Shown: piece after piece, positions 1 through 10,363 of the stretch
Layout of the letters: each line of letters opens with the position of its first letter
How positions within the stretch are numbered: position 1 is the first letter of the stretch
From: Crambe crambe
Taxonomy: Eukaryota; Porifera; Demospongiae; Poecilosclerida; Crambeidae
Direction of reading: 5' to 3'
NCBI GenBank assembly: GCA_963924555.1
Contig: OZ004583.1
Coordinates: 2,203,501 to 2,267,500, forward strand
DNA: 64,000 bases
The notes under the pieces: model-generated
What the model was told of the DNA's origin: nothing
The model's input: only the letters and a program-made list of their open reading frames with translations
The model's database searches: none
Made by a program: the position numbers and the translations under genes

Positions 1-225
1 CCTTCCTCAGACTCTCCAACTTCAACTCTCTGACTCTTCACTTCTTCAATACCTTCCCCTTAGCTTACTTGTACTATTCTGTGAGCTGTAGGGGCAGAAT
101 ATCATTTTAACTGCCTTGAAAGGAGTGAATATTGACAACGATTAATATAATTAATGCTGCATGCGCGTGCGCATCTGTCAACGCGCCACGGTTGTGCAGT
201 TCATTGGGCGTTTCCAATCCCGTAA

Positions 226-1825
226 AACCTCTTATATCGGGTGTGTATAAACTTCGGACCATATCGGGTGTGTATAAACTTCGGACCGGACCGGACCAAC
301 GGACCGTGACCGATCTGCGTGCGCGGAGCGAGGCGGACCATGATTTGCCCGCTGCTGTTCTTTTTTGCCAGCTAAAGGATGGAAGCAATGAAGAACTAAA
401 GTTTACTGATGTTTTGAAGTATTTTAAGCAAAATACAAATCTTAACCCCACCTATCCTCCTAGGAATGCAAACCTCCTAGGAATGCAAATGGTCGAGAAG
501 TAAATCTTTACTTAATCCAGTTTTTTTGAAGTGAGCTTCCTTAACTTCTTTTCATACCACCATACTTATTCTGTAGATGACGATGGTTATCACTTGTACC
601 AGAATGGGACCAAATTGATTCCTAGCGGTGATCTAAAATTTATTTTTCAATCGTTTTTCCCTCACGAAGAGATCTGAGATTTAAGCATCATGCCACATTT
701 ACTTTTGGATTCTACCAAGTTTTAACTACATAGGAGATGAAAGTGTTGCTATAAACTTTCCTCATGGACATTCCAAGTCTGAAAACTGCATATTTCATCA
801 GCTAATGTCCCTCTGTTCTGCTTCTGTTCCTCTAATGTGTATAAGAATTCTATTTTGTCCTTTATCAAAGATTTGTCCTCTTTTGGAGTCTCCTTTATTG
901 AGGTTCCAAGATAGTTTGCTTTTGCCTTTCACTCATACAATGTCCATGCATACATACGTAGGTCAATGTTCTCAAATACAAAAAGAGTACCAATCAACAG
1001 AGGTGCACACTGGTGTCTAGCTATTGTAGACACTATACTATGCAGGAATTGCGTTACTATGACTCCGAATACATCAGATACTTGGAAACAATCAGGTATA
1101 GCTAAACATATACGTTATTATTACAACATTGAGTTTCATTGTCTGCTTTTCTGATTCAGAAATTACCTAAGCAAGGCAAATCCCAATGTAGACTTCTCCA
1201 GAAGATGCTATGCCCAAAAGTATTAAGAATTTATTCAAGTTATTTATTATATTTTTGTTATTAGGATAATACCTATATGCAAACAAATGGTTATGACTGT
1301 GGTGTATTCACATGCATGGTAAAAATACTTCAATTAATATCAATATAAAACTAGCTAATTTTTTTTGTATAGTATGCAAGATATCAAGTGTTTTATCAGC
1401 CTTTTTCTTTCAGTCAGGTCAGATATACCATAATGTTGTGTTTTTTTGTTTTTTAGTTATTCCTTCCCTGCAGGATCTAGGAACACAAAGAATATCAGAA
1501 AAATAATGATTTTAGAGTTAAAAGAACAATCATTAATTGACTAACTAAAATAGCCTATAGTCAATGTTCTAGAAAAATTAATAGTGAACCAGATGCAAGT
1601 GGTCTATCAGACTAGCTAGCTACCAATATTTAGACAAATATAACAGTTTAGCTAGCTAGCTATCTAACTGGGCTTCTAGGCATGAGGTATGAATTATCAT
1701 TTGCTCAGGTAGCTACATTCTTCAGCGCAGCGCAATGGTCCGTCTTGCTCCGCCCACGCAGATCGTACACGGTCCGTGGGTCCGGTCCGGTCCGAAGTTT
1801 ATACACACCCCTTATATCTATGGTT
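226..1825. mobile_element. DNA transposon with ~90-bp terminal inverted repeats and a decayed Ulp1-type protease
   Basis: The left end (about 226-345) and the reverse complement of the right end (about 1735-1825) match over roughly 90 bp, including GGTGTGTATAAACTTCGGAC, a run of GGACC units and a GATCTGCGTG segment. The left repeat also carries a 27-bp internal direct duplication (233-287). The interior holds remnants of a C48 cysteine protease, which several eukaryotic DNA transposon groups carry as an accessory gene. No transposase core was recognised, so the superfamily is left open. Target-site duplications were not convincingly found. Confidence 0.6.
963..1320 (+). pseudogene. Ulp1/C48 (SUMO-protease-like) cysteine protease fragment
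   Basis: Three pieces carry the hallmarks of the C48 catalytic core in the right order. VPINRGAHWCLAIVD holds the catalytic His (codon 1008-1010). MQELRYYDSEYIRYLE holds the Asp (codon 1061-1063). TYMQTNGYDCGVFTCMV holds the nucleophilic Cys (codon 1298-1300). The first two are in different frames, so there is a frameshift near 1028; the third follows a gap of about 200 bp that could be an intron. Family knowledge: these proteases cleave ubiquitin-like modifiers, and transposons often carry them. The flanking inverted repeats place this copy inside an element. It is not a working gene. Confidence 0.65.
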
Positions 1826-1948
1826 ACACGTACGTCACTCAAAATGCGCATGCGCTTACGCATGCGCATGAAATAGCTACTAAGCAACGTCATAATAAGC
1901 AATCATTTTCGTTAAGCTTGAAGTTGAAACACTATTGTAGCGAGTATT

Positions 1949-2316
1949 ATGGAACCCAGAGAACCAGAAAACAAGCGAAGGAGGGCCCCAGAACACCCTC
2001 TAGAAACTGACCAGCAAAGAAGAGCGAGACCTCATGAAAGAAATGAAAGAGACAGAGCTAGAAGGAGAACAGAGTCAAAGGAACAGAGAAAAACAAGACT
2101 AGCAAAGAAATGCGACAGATAGAGCCAGGAGGAGGGAATGTACAGAGTCAGCAGAAGATAATGCTGAAAGAGCAGAGCAAATGAGAGCTAGAAGGAGAGC
2201 AGAGTCAGCAGAACACAGAGCTGCCAGATTACAGCATATGAGGGCTCATTATTTGAGAGACTGGCTACTGAGTCTGAACAGGAGTGGTAGCCTGGGTTCA
2301 GAGAAGACACTCTAAT
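1949..2316 (+). pseudogene. Arg/Glu-rich STPR-like repeat region, probably from a transposon protein
   Basis: An ATG at 1949 opens a very basic segment (MEPREPENKRRRAPEH onward) with phased blocks such as RARRRTESKEQRKTRLAKK, then RARRRECTESAEDNAERAEQ and RARRRAESAEHRAARLQ after a one-base shift at the TAG at 2120-2122. Repeated R-R-R-A-E-S-A-E-x-R-x-A-R-L blocks resemble the STPR DNA-binding repeat seen near the N-terminus of many Helitron/PIF1-helicase-type predicted proteins in invertebrates. The link to Helitrons is an inference from family resemblance; no helicase or Rep domain is present here. Confidence 0.35.
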
Positions 2317-2419
2317 GCTAACTGGGAATGCACCAAGTCAGTTAACAACCTGAATAGCTAGATATTGAAAGTCACTGTTGGGGCTATATAATCATAAGTG
2401 AGGGAGTCGTCTTATCTGA

Positions 2420-3012
2420 TGATGTTCCAGTCACTCCTTGCTGAATTACAGTACAGATGCTCATCTTATAGTAGTATTATACCCAGTACTTGGCTGTAGT
2501 GTAGTCAGCTCACATGTCATTTAGCTACATTGCTGTTTACATTGCTGTTGCTGTAAAGTTTTATATTAAATAATAGACAAAACTTAAATAGCTAAACAAA
2601 TTCTTCAACCAGAGACTGCTACCTACAAAAGAAAAAGATACTCATGTCAAATTAATAATCACTGCATGCATATACTCTCAGTTGAAGTGACAGTAAATAC
2701 TGCCACATACACAAACTTATATTAAACTTCAAGCACTAAGAAAAAAGGATAGAAACAAGTAAGTGCAAAAAATTTCTTCTAAATAAAAAGGTTAAGTAGG
2801 GATAGCTTAAAATATAGCTGGGCTATATAATGTACTGCAGTTGTATGAAAACAATCCCTACTTTTATAACTGCCATAGCTAGCTATAGGTATATTGGATG
2901 TAAATGTAGGGATTGTTTTCATATGACTGCAGTACATTATATAGCCCAGCTAGATTTTAAGCTATCCCTACTTAACCTTTTTATTTAGAAGAAATTTTTT
3001 GCACTTACTTGT
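2420..3012. repeat. Dispersed ~590-bp repeat ending in foldback MITE family 1 (copy 1)
   Basis: The stretch 2755-3012 is an almost perfect palindrome: ACAAGTAAGTGCAAAAAATT at the left end reappears inverted at the right, with about 115-bp arms around a short AT-rich centre. The flanking 2420-2755 is found again beside the other copies of the same foldback (27612-27955 inverted, 28975-29321 direct), so the whole block behaves as one repeat. No coding potential is seen. The right edge abuts the NHL remnant of a TRIM pseudogene at about 3026. Confidence 0.75.
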
Positions 3013-3753
3013 ATTACTAGTCTTATCAATAAAGTAAATGATATCTACATTGTCAACTGCAATATTGTAAGGGACTTTGAATTTGTGGTCAGATCATTTG
3101 ATGCTTCTCAGTCCAGGGATGATCTTGATAGGCTTGCCTGGATGGATGGAGACAAACACAGGGAAGGGACTACCAGCTACTTCATGGTGACAGTCAGTTC
3201 ATGACGTCCATGAACAGCGGGTGTGTACGAAATACAATATTGATTGCCTTCACTTCGATCAATGTTACACTTGACATTTGATTCATTCATCAGTGACTTC
3301 AATTGGCCTGTGACAGCACATTCTCGTTTCCATTAGTGAGTTTAGGTGTTAGGGAGAAATCACTTTTTTTTAACCTTGGCACTTTTTGATACTTCACCAG
3401 ATACTATACACTTAGCAAAAAATGTTTTTAATTTCACTTTTATTAGTCTGACAGAGCTTCTTCAGGTCTTCAGCACAGCTCACCTCTACCCCTAGGTCCA
3501 CCTCTTCCACTGGATCTAGACTCCTCCCTTCCTTGCAGTGCTCTTCAATCTCTCTGTCAATGTGGCTCTTGACCTCAGCATGCATGTACATGATCTCGTC
3601 TCTCGTCGAATGCATCCTTACGTTGCTACCATGATTACTTGGAATGAAACTTGGAATGAAATTTTATGCTGGGAAATAATCTCCACTGTTGTTACAAGAT
3701 GAGATAACACCTTTTCATTTAATTGTAGGGATTATATCGACAGACCTAATCTT

Positions 3754-4109
3754 ATGAGAGTAAAAACATTTCTTCTAAATGAAAGAGTGATGTAGGCTTG
3801 AGTACATGACTATAAAAAGTACGGAAACAAGGTGCTGGCTATGTACTGACCCTACATCGCTGCATGGACTGCTCTGCTAACTGTCATAAAATTGACATAA
3901 ACCCTACATTGCTGCAAGGTGTAGCCAAAAAGGATAGTATGGCAGCAACAATGTAGGGTTTATGTCAATTTTATGACAGTTAGCAGAGCAGTCCATGCAG
4001 CGATGTAGGGTCAGTACATAGCCAGCACCTTGTTTCCGTACTTTTATAGTCATGTACTCAAGCCTACATCATTCTTTCATTTAGAAGAAATATTTTTACT
4101 CTCACTTGT
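3754..4109. mobile_element. Foldback MITE family 2 (copy 1)
   Basis: A palindrome of about 355 bp. TTTCTTCTAAATGAAAGAGT at the left end is repeated inverted on the right, and the arms include GTACGGAAACAAGGTGCTGG. The loop is short (around 3910-3950). It lies in the insertion that splits the TRIM pseudogene coiled coil. A second copy with the same ends but a partly different middle is at 21270-21575. No coding capacity. Confidence 0.8.
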
Positions 4110-4327
4110 TTGCACACTTTTTTCAAGGGGCGTGGCTAAAGATGTCAAGAACGACCCTTTACCAAATAATCTTACCACGCCCACCGCAACTCAGCAAGAC
4201 AGTTTTTTTCTCAACAGTATCTACGAAGCGTTCTAGCGTTCTAAATGTTGTCTACGAAACGTCTACGTAGCGTCTATGAAGTGTATAAACTAACTTTGCT
4301 GTCTACGAAGCATTCGAGAATTTGAGT

Positions 4328-4664
4328 CGTCCACGAAGGCACTCAAACGGCAATTGACAGTTAGGACTTGAGCTTTACTTCAATTTGAACGATACCATTC
4401 CTTAGATCAGGTGTAGAGCTTCAAGATGGTACCAAGATCGTAGATATAGGATGAAGCAGTCGGGAGTTATGGCTGTCAAGCGTCCACGAAGGCATGCGAA
4501 CGGCAATTGACAGTTAGGACTTGAGCTTTACATCAATTTGAACAAGACCATTCCTTAGATCAGGTGTAGAGCTTCAATATGGTACCAAGATCGTAGATAT
4601 AGGATGAAGCAGTCGGGAGTTATGGCTGTCAAGAAGAAGATTATTATTATTATTATTATTATTA
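4328..4664. repeat. Two 153-bp tandem units plus an ATT microsatellite
   Basis: CGTCCACGAAGGCA starts at 4328 and again at 4481. The two 153-bp units are almost identical, each ending GGGAGTTATGGCTGTCAAG. A run of TTA/ATT triplets follows at about 4640-4664. The upstream 4230-4320 has further loose copies of a GTCTACGAAGCGT motif. This is non-coding insertion sequence inside the TRIM pseudogene. Confidence 0.85.
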
Positions 4665-5518
4665 ATGAGCGTGGGCGTTTTGCGTGTCAAGCCTACATAG
4701 AGAGTGCTACCGCACTCTCTGATATTATTCAAAGACGATATCCTTATTCAACCAATGTTCCACACATTGTTTAGTGTATTCAATCACACTCTGGACAACT
4801 GCACAAGAAGTGGATAGACTCTTCTCCTGACCAGAGAGATGGTTCAACTTCTCCCTCACTTTTAATGCAGCCTCATTCAATAGTCCTTGCCTGTGATTCT
4901 CAAGGATTTTTTTGAGTTCATCAAAAGAGCTGTTGATGTGGTTGGCCACGCAGAGTATCCCTGATCCTTTATCTTGTTTTTTGTGGTTTGTATCTCCTCC
5001 ACAGCATATGACAACTTCAACTTTACTTTTCTCTCAAAGGCTCCAAATCTGCCACCAGCTTCTTCTTCATCTTGGGAACACACTCTTTCACGAATTCGTA
5101 GTTCTTACCCGAATAGTCCTTGATAGTGCAATCACGACAGATAAGAAGGTTGCAGTCAAAGCAATACATCTTCATTGGTTCATCATGGTTTTTACTCATC
5201 TGAAGTGGCGATTCTTCCATAACGATCTCTTCAGCTCTTTCTTTAAGCTCATCTAGAGTAACAATCTTGTGACCGTCAAACACTTTCATTCAATGATGTA
5301 GTTTGACACATTCTGAACATATGAACTGGGTACACTGTCGACAGAAGGCTTCAGCCTCGTCCCCAGAACACATTTGGCATCCACCTTACCATGAGCTCGT
5401 TCCAGCTTGGAGTGTAACTCTTTCATGTGATTGAGGAAGTAAGCTGTTGGGAGCTGATCTATGTTGCCCTGGAGGAGGGCTAGGGTTAAGTGCAGCAACT
5501 TCTGTAGTCTTGGATCAT

Positions 5519-5680
5519 GACTGAAAAGGACGTCGTGGAGAAAAGTGCTACACAGAACCCAAGGTTCTTCCTTGCTGCCACTACTACTGTAAGCAGTGCA
5601 TCCTGGATAATGGTATTAACAAGCCATTCTCTTGCCCTGAGTGTCATAAAGATATCAGGACAAATAGTAGTCTCGCGTCG
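5519..5680 (+). pseudogene. Inverted RING-domain fragment of the TRIM pseudogene
   Basis: In contrast to every other TRIM piece here, this segment reads on the plus strand. ATGACTGAAAAGGACGTCGT matches the N-terminus (MTEKDVVEKS), and the next bases match the RING nucleotides around TEPKVLPCCHYYCKQC and KPFSCPEC, with the bases for the first RING cysteine pair (CAIC) deleted so the frame is lost. It directly adjoins the minus-strand remainder at about 5518. The simplest reading is a small inversion of the gene's 5' end together with a deletion. Confidence 0.75.
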
Positions 5681-5904
5681 AGACTAGACGAATAGTAGGT
5701 TTTTTTTTATAGAAACAGAACCTAAGACAAAAAGAGGCATATCTCCCAACGAATAACCGTACCGTAGATAGTTTTTCGCACGCGTGAAATAAGATAATTT
5801 TAGGTCGAAATAGTCATATAATACCCCATTTCCAACTATTCCAAAGAAATGGCTAACCAAGTGAAATATATTTAGTCAACGACCTGGATCTCTTATAGCT
5901 AGAC

Positions 5905-6440
5905 TAAAGCCGTGTTTACATGCACACCCAACCCGGGTTGAGATTCAATCCGGATTCTAATCCACCTAATTGATATTGGTTGGTCTACCTGGATTGGAAT
6001 CCGTTCACATGCAAAGCGAATCCAGGTTGAATCTGGGTTCTATTAATAGTAAAGGTCCAGGGGTTTCATTAGCACAGAGATGACGAAATTCAATGGTAAT
6101 GCCTGCCAAATTATAAGAACTCACACTGCATGCCTGCTAACAATAATGGGAGCTGAATTTAGCTAAATATTCAGGACCTTAGTTACAATGGTTGACAGTA
6201 CTTGGTGGGAAAAAGTGGTGTCACATTAAGGTTAACAGCACATTGAGTATGAAAACCCAAATAGTGTTCATCACCCTTTAGCCATGTTTACGCACGCACC
6301 CAACCTGGGTTGAGATTTAATACGGATTCCAATCCACCTAATTGATATGGGTTAATTGAACTACCCGGATTGGAATCTGGGTTGGTACCGTTACACGCAA
6401 AGCAAATCTGGGTCGAATCCTGGTTAGAACCCCTGTATAA
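5905..6440. repeat. Two diverged copies of a ~150-bp CCGGATT-rich repeat
   Basis: 5907-6050 and 6282-6430 are direct copies sharing GTTTAC(A/G)(T/C)GCACACCCAACC, GGTTGAGATT(C/T)AAT, TAATCCACCTAATTGATAT and GGATTGGAATC. Each has internal inverted motifs (AACCCGGGTT, GGATTGGAATCC). They may be the two ends of a small element or a tandem duplication with a spacer. 5690-5900 holds nothing I can name. Confidence 0.55.
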
Positions 6441-6489
6441 ATGGGGTGACCCATTCATAATGAATAATTTATATCTGCTACTGAGTGTG

Positions 6490-7190
6490 TATTAAAATAT
6501 TTGGAGCCTTTGATTACTACCATCACAAATATACAAGGAGCCATCCTTATCAACATTCGCTCCACATGGGAAATTAAAGTGACCTTCATCACTACCACGC
6601 TGTCCAAATGAGGTCACATGCTTCCCCTTGGTGGTGTATACTTCTATATTGTGCTTATAATAGTTGACCACATAAACATATTCATCAGTTACACACACAC
6701 CATAAGGTGAACTCAACTCTTTCCTACCAAATGAGTGGAGGACTTCACCTCTATTACTGAGAACTTGAATGCAAGGACTCTTGCTGACAACACTGACATA
6801 CAGGTTACCATGTTTGTCAGAAGACATTCGATTAAATGTTCCTATACCTTCTTGACGAGAAACGATTTCCCTAACGTTGTTCAGTCACCATGACTTCATC
6901 TCCAATCACAGTCACACCTCAATGTCCAGACTGTCGTCCGAAACTTTGGTCATGTCTTTATCTGATTTGTAAATTGTACTACTGTCCAATTCTATAAAAT
7001 AAATGTTATCTTCTTTGTCCACGGCTACACTCCAGGGACGTTTCAACTTGTGGTCTGATCGTTTGATGCAGCTTCTTTCCCTCCTTATCCAACATAACCA
7101 CATCTCCAATCAACTTGGTTATGATCATCTCTCCCTTTGAATTGAAGTCTATATCAGTTGGACCGTTACTCCATGGATGATCTACATTAT
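6490..7190 (-). pseudogene. TRIM-NHL fragment (NHL propeller only)
   Basis: Minus-strand reading gives most NHL blades. GEMI and DVVML-type sequence with frameshifts lies near 7130-7080, KRPWSVAVDKEDNIYFIELD at about 7040-6980, then a clean stretch from MSSDKHGNLYVSVVSKSPCI to the terminal DGSNQRLQIF (6827-6492). A frameshift and deletion near 6840-6910 remove part of a middle blade. RING, B-boxes, coiled coil and filamin domain are absent, so this cannot be a working TRIM. The stop region (TTTTAATACACACTC on the minus strand) matches that of the intact copies. Confidence 0.85.
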
Positions 7191-7816
7191 TTTAATGGGT
7201 GTCGATAACGTCATGACCACGTGAGCTTGTAATTTGTGCATTGGTTGTAGTAAAAGAAAAAGGCAATCCCCAGACCATTGAAGTTCTACAGTTTACTATC
7301 AATTAGTATTTTAGCATCACAGGCACATAGCTAATAATTAATTAACTTGTTTTTCCCAAAATAATTATTTGTCAGGCCTGACTGGCCTTACCTGTTCCAC
7401 TGCCTATGCTTATATCCCAAGGATCATTCCATAGCATTTGTTGTGACGCAGTGATATGCCAGTTACCGTCGCTTTATTCAGGTGGTCACATACTCGATTC
7501 GTGGAGTAATAGTGGTCCCACAGTCAGTTCCTAGCACGTGTGTGACTTTATGTGAATTCATGTGATGTGTGTGCTGCATCATTTTAAAATCAATCATTCG
7601 AAGGAAATGAAAGTATGATAACATGAAAAAGATTTTCATGCATACCCCTTCTGATCTAATTCATAATAAACCCCGAGCCTGGATTTTTTTTGATGATGGA
7701 AACCCAAAAGTAGCAATTCCGGAAGCCATACATTTCCTGAAACTTTGCCTGGCCAGTGCAGCCTGACTGTTATAGAAGCGCTTGATGTTTAGGTATCACT
7801 AGCTAGCTTATAACAA
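7190..7816. other. Non-coding spacer with one arm of an inverted repeat
   Basis: No gene is seen. 7337-7402 (with TTGTTTTTCCCAAAATAATT, then GGCCTGACTGGCC and CTGTTCCACTGCCTATG) is the inverse of 9118-9200. These two arms are 1.8 kb apart and enclose the hAT remnant and a second foldback element, so they may be ends of a larger old element. Confidence 0.5.
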
Positions 7817-8256
7817 CACTGGCGTAGGAACAGGGGGGCCTATTATTTTCAGACAGGGGGCAGGGCCCCCTTATTATTGATTGCATATTATTGCTATAGC
7901 TACTAAAATATACTACACTGCATAATACTTCACAACTGTAATAAAATCTACAAAGGCATGTTTCAGGAAGTAGATAAACTGATTAGATTATACTTGACAT
8001 TTTCAGTCACATCAGCCACAGCAGAATGCTCTTTTTCTTCCCTTCATCAAATAAAAACTTAGCTATTTAAGAAGCACTATGATTGAATGTCAATTGAACA
8101 ACTATAATATATAGCCATAATATTATTGTAAACCAACGAGCAATAAATTACTTTGAAGTTTGATTTTTTTTCTAAAAACCAGTCATTAGTGCTAGGCATG
8201 GTCTTGACTATTACTTAGGTGGCCCCCCTATTCAAAACCATCTTCCTACGCCACTG
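7817..8256 (+). mobile_element. hAT transposon remnant with hATC dimerisation-domain trace
   Basis: The ends are inverted repeats: CACTGGCGTAGGAACAGG on the left, and the complement of CCTACGCCACTG preceded by GGCCCCCC on the right. CAxTGGCGTAGG followed by a G-run is a common hAT end. Inside, the plus strand at about 7960-8060 reads FQEVDKLIRLYLTF then SVTSATAECSFSSLHQIKT before a stop. This is the conserved C-terminal hAT dimerisation motif (TSATAExSFSxLxxIKT). All catalytic parts are missing, so this is an internally deleted copy. No 8-bp target duplication was clear. Confidence 0.7.
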
Positions 8257-8580
8257 AATAAGGCCTACCTGCTGGTGTGGGTTAACCAAGGAACAGGTGA
8301 AACACATAGATGTTATACAGATTTACCGTTTTCCCCATATAAATCTCCATAGAACTAAAAATCAACGGCGTTAACTGTGAACATAGCACACTGGTTCATT
8401 TGGTGTTTGAGTAGTTAGTACGTTTATCAAGCTGCTGCTGGATATGAGTTAAGCGTTCATGTGTTGATTGATCTTTGAGATAGAGCTAGTTGTATGTGGG
8501 CAGGTCTAGCTTCCGGAATCACTACCAAAAGAAAAAAGAGAGATAGTCTTGCGTAGCCAGACCTTCATCCATTACTATCA

Positions 8581-8972
8581 AGGGCGTATCGACCCGCCGA
8601 AGGCGGGGAGAGGGCATGCATCTCCCATACAGGCTGTCTACTTCCGCCGTTGAGGCTACAGCTGGAGAAGCAAACTTAGTCAGCAACTTCTGACGAACAA
8701 ATTGAAGTAGAGAATTCCTCTACAGTCGCTTGTACTTCTTCAACACATTCCTTGCGGAGTCCTGGTGACCATCTCGATCTCGATCTGTAGGGCTGTACTA
8801 TAGTACTTATAGTGCTAGCTAGCTAGTGTAGCTACGTCATGATAATGGTCAGCTGATTTCATGAGCTCACCACGCGTCATCGCATGCGCGCGCATAGCGC
8901 ACTGAAATCTATTTTGCAGCATTTCGGTGGCTATACAGCCTGTACGGGAGTTGCGGCGGGTCGATACGCCGT
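8581..8972. mobile_element. ~390-bp TIR element
   Basis: AGGGCGTATCGACCCGCCG at 8581-8599 is repeated inverted at 8954-8972, and a CCATACAGGC / GCCTGTACGGG pair lies just inside. The interior contains no reading frame of note. It is likely a MITE; the superfamily is not assigned. Confidence 0.6.
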
Positions 8973-9454
8973 CCAGGCAGGGATTTATTTATTAAATGGA
9001 TTGGGTTCCCCATCATAATAGTGGGGTTAAAGTAGCCATGGTTGACAATAGATTTCATTAACATAGCTAGTATAGTATATACAGTGAGAAAGGTTGCCTA
9101 TAGGGTTGAAGACCCTTTCATAGGCGGTGGAACAGGTCAGGCCAGTCAGGCCCAGGCCTGACCAATATTTTGGGAAAAACGAGGTTAATTATTAAGTAGC
9201 TATCAATCAAAAACAAAAGAAAGATGCTCAAAATTATAATTGTAGAGCTCAGTGATCTGTGGGATTACATTTCAATTTCAGGCCTGACCAATCGAATCTT
9301 GCTTCCAACACCTCTACCTTTACCATGACATTGACAAGTGGTGTTCACTTTTCCCCACAAACATCTTTAATGAATTAGTGTAATTGCATAATAATTCCTT
9401 TATATGGATAAGTAATTTAACAGCATGTGTGCAAAACTGAGGATATTGAAATAG
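8973..9454. other. Non-coding spacer
   Basis: The stretch holds the right arm (9118-9200) of the inverted repeat paired with 7337-7402. Otherwise nothing is recognised. Confidence 0.4.
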
Positions 9455-9800
9455 TTATTTGGAGTCTGTTATTAAAATTATCACAAACATACAAAAAACA
9501 AAATTCACTCCATAGAGATACTTGAATTTGCCATTATTACTACCCCACTGTCCAAATGAGGTCACATGATTCCCCTTGGTGGTGTATACTTGTTCTTTTC
9601 TTTGTCGGCAACACAAATCAGTTAAGCACACTCCATCAACTCTTTCTCACCGAATGAGCACCTCTTTTACTGAGGACTTGAATGCAAGGATTCTTGCTGA
9701 CGACACTGACATGCAGGTTACCATGTTTGTCAGAAGATGTTCAATTGAATGTTCCTGTGCCTTCTTGATAAGAAATGATTTCCTTAATGTACACCAATAA
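9455..9800 (-). pseudogene. TRIM-NHL fragment (last NHL blades)
   Basis: The minus strand from about 9797 to 9455 aligns with the end of the intact TRIM genes: EGTGTFN, SDKHGNLHVSVVSKNPCIQV, then a damaged blade, TSFGQWG and the terminal NNS-type blade. Internal deletions and frameshifts break it, for example around the ELS...GVCVTDEYVYV blade. Only about 340 bp survives. Confidence 0.8.
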
Positions 9801-10363
9801 TAGCTAACAGACTATAATCTACATTCGTTCTGTATATCCAGCCAACAATCCCTACATATATGCACTATTATCTGAAGCTACCCTAACGTATATTATGTTG
9901 GCTGGCCCTAGCCCTAGCCCTAGCAGCCCTAGCCTGGATATACAGAACGAAGAGGAAATGTTTTTTCCCTTAGTTATAATTATTTCCTGCATGCTGTAGC
10001 ATAGAGTGTAGCTATAGCTATACAGTGTACATCTTATCCAGGCTGAGATCTGTACTACAAACATTTGCAATGGCAATTAGCTATTTTGAGAATTTTTTTA
10101 AAGTGCTTTGCACAGACACATAATTAGCAACTACATAACAATAATCAGTAGTAGCTATCTACACTGTTCTAGGCTGTTAGTACTAGCCCATTAAACTACA
10201 CTACACAGCATAACCACAACACTATTATTTTTAATGCTTATTTGGACTAATTCACTTAGCTAGCTACCTGCCAGCCTGGAAAAAAGTTTGTATCAGGATA
10301 AACCAAGGTTCAAACTGTACAATAAACTATACAGTAAAGTATAAAGGGATGAATGATAAGAAA
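9801..10363. other. Non-coding spacer downstream of TRIM gene 1
   Basis: ATTCGTTCTGTATATCCAGCC at about 9825-9845 recurs inverted at about 9930-9950, enclosing a short CCCTAG run (9905-9935). No gene is seen. Confidence 0.4.

Larger units (their letters stand above)
3026..5518 (-). pseudogene. TRIM-NHL pseudogene, interrupted by a ~1.1-kb insertion
   Basis: On the minus strand, the pieces run from the end of the RING linker and both B-boxes (5498-5023), through the coiled coil (5023-4740 and 3615-3430), to the filamin-type domain and one NHL fragment (3400-3026). There are several frameshifts, and the NHL part is fused directly to the filamin end, so most of the propeller is deleted. Between coiled-coil residues CVEH and STRDE, 3618-4740 is foreign: a foldback element plus tandem repeats. 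The RING end is not contiguous in this orientation; an inverted piece follows at 5519. The gene is dead and gives a useful view of how this array decays. Confidence 0.85.

Noticed and set aside
9905..9935. CCCTAG run resembling telomeric repeat
   Set aside because: Only a few imperfect units in mid-window, and not the animal TTAGGG unit in phase.
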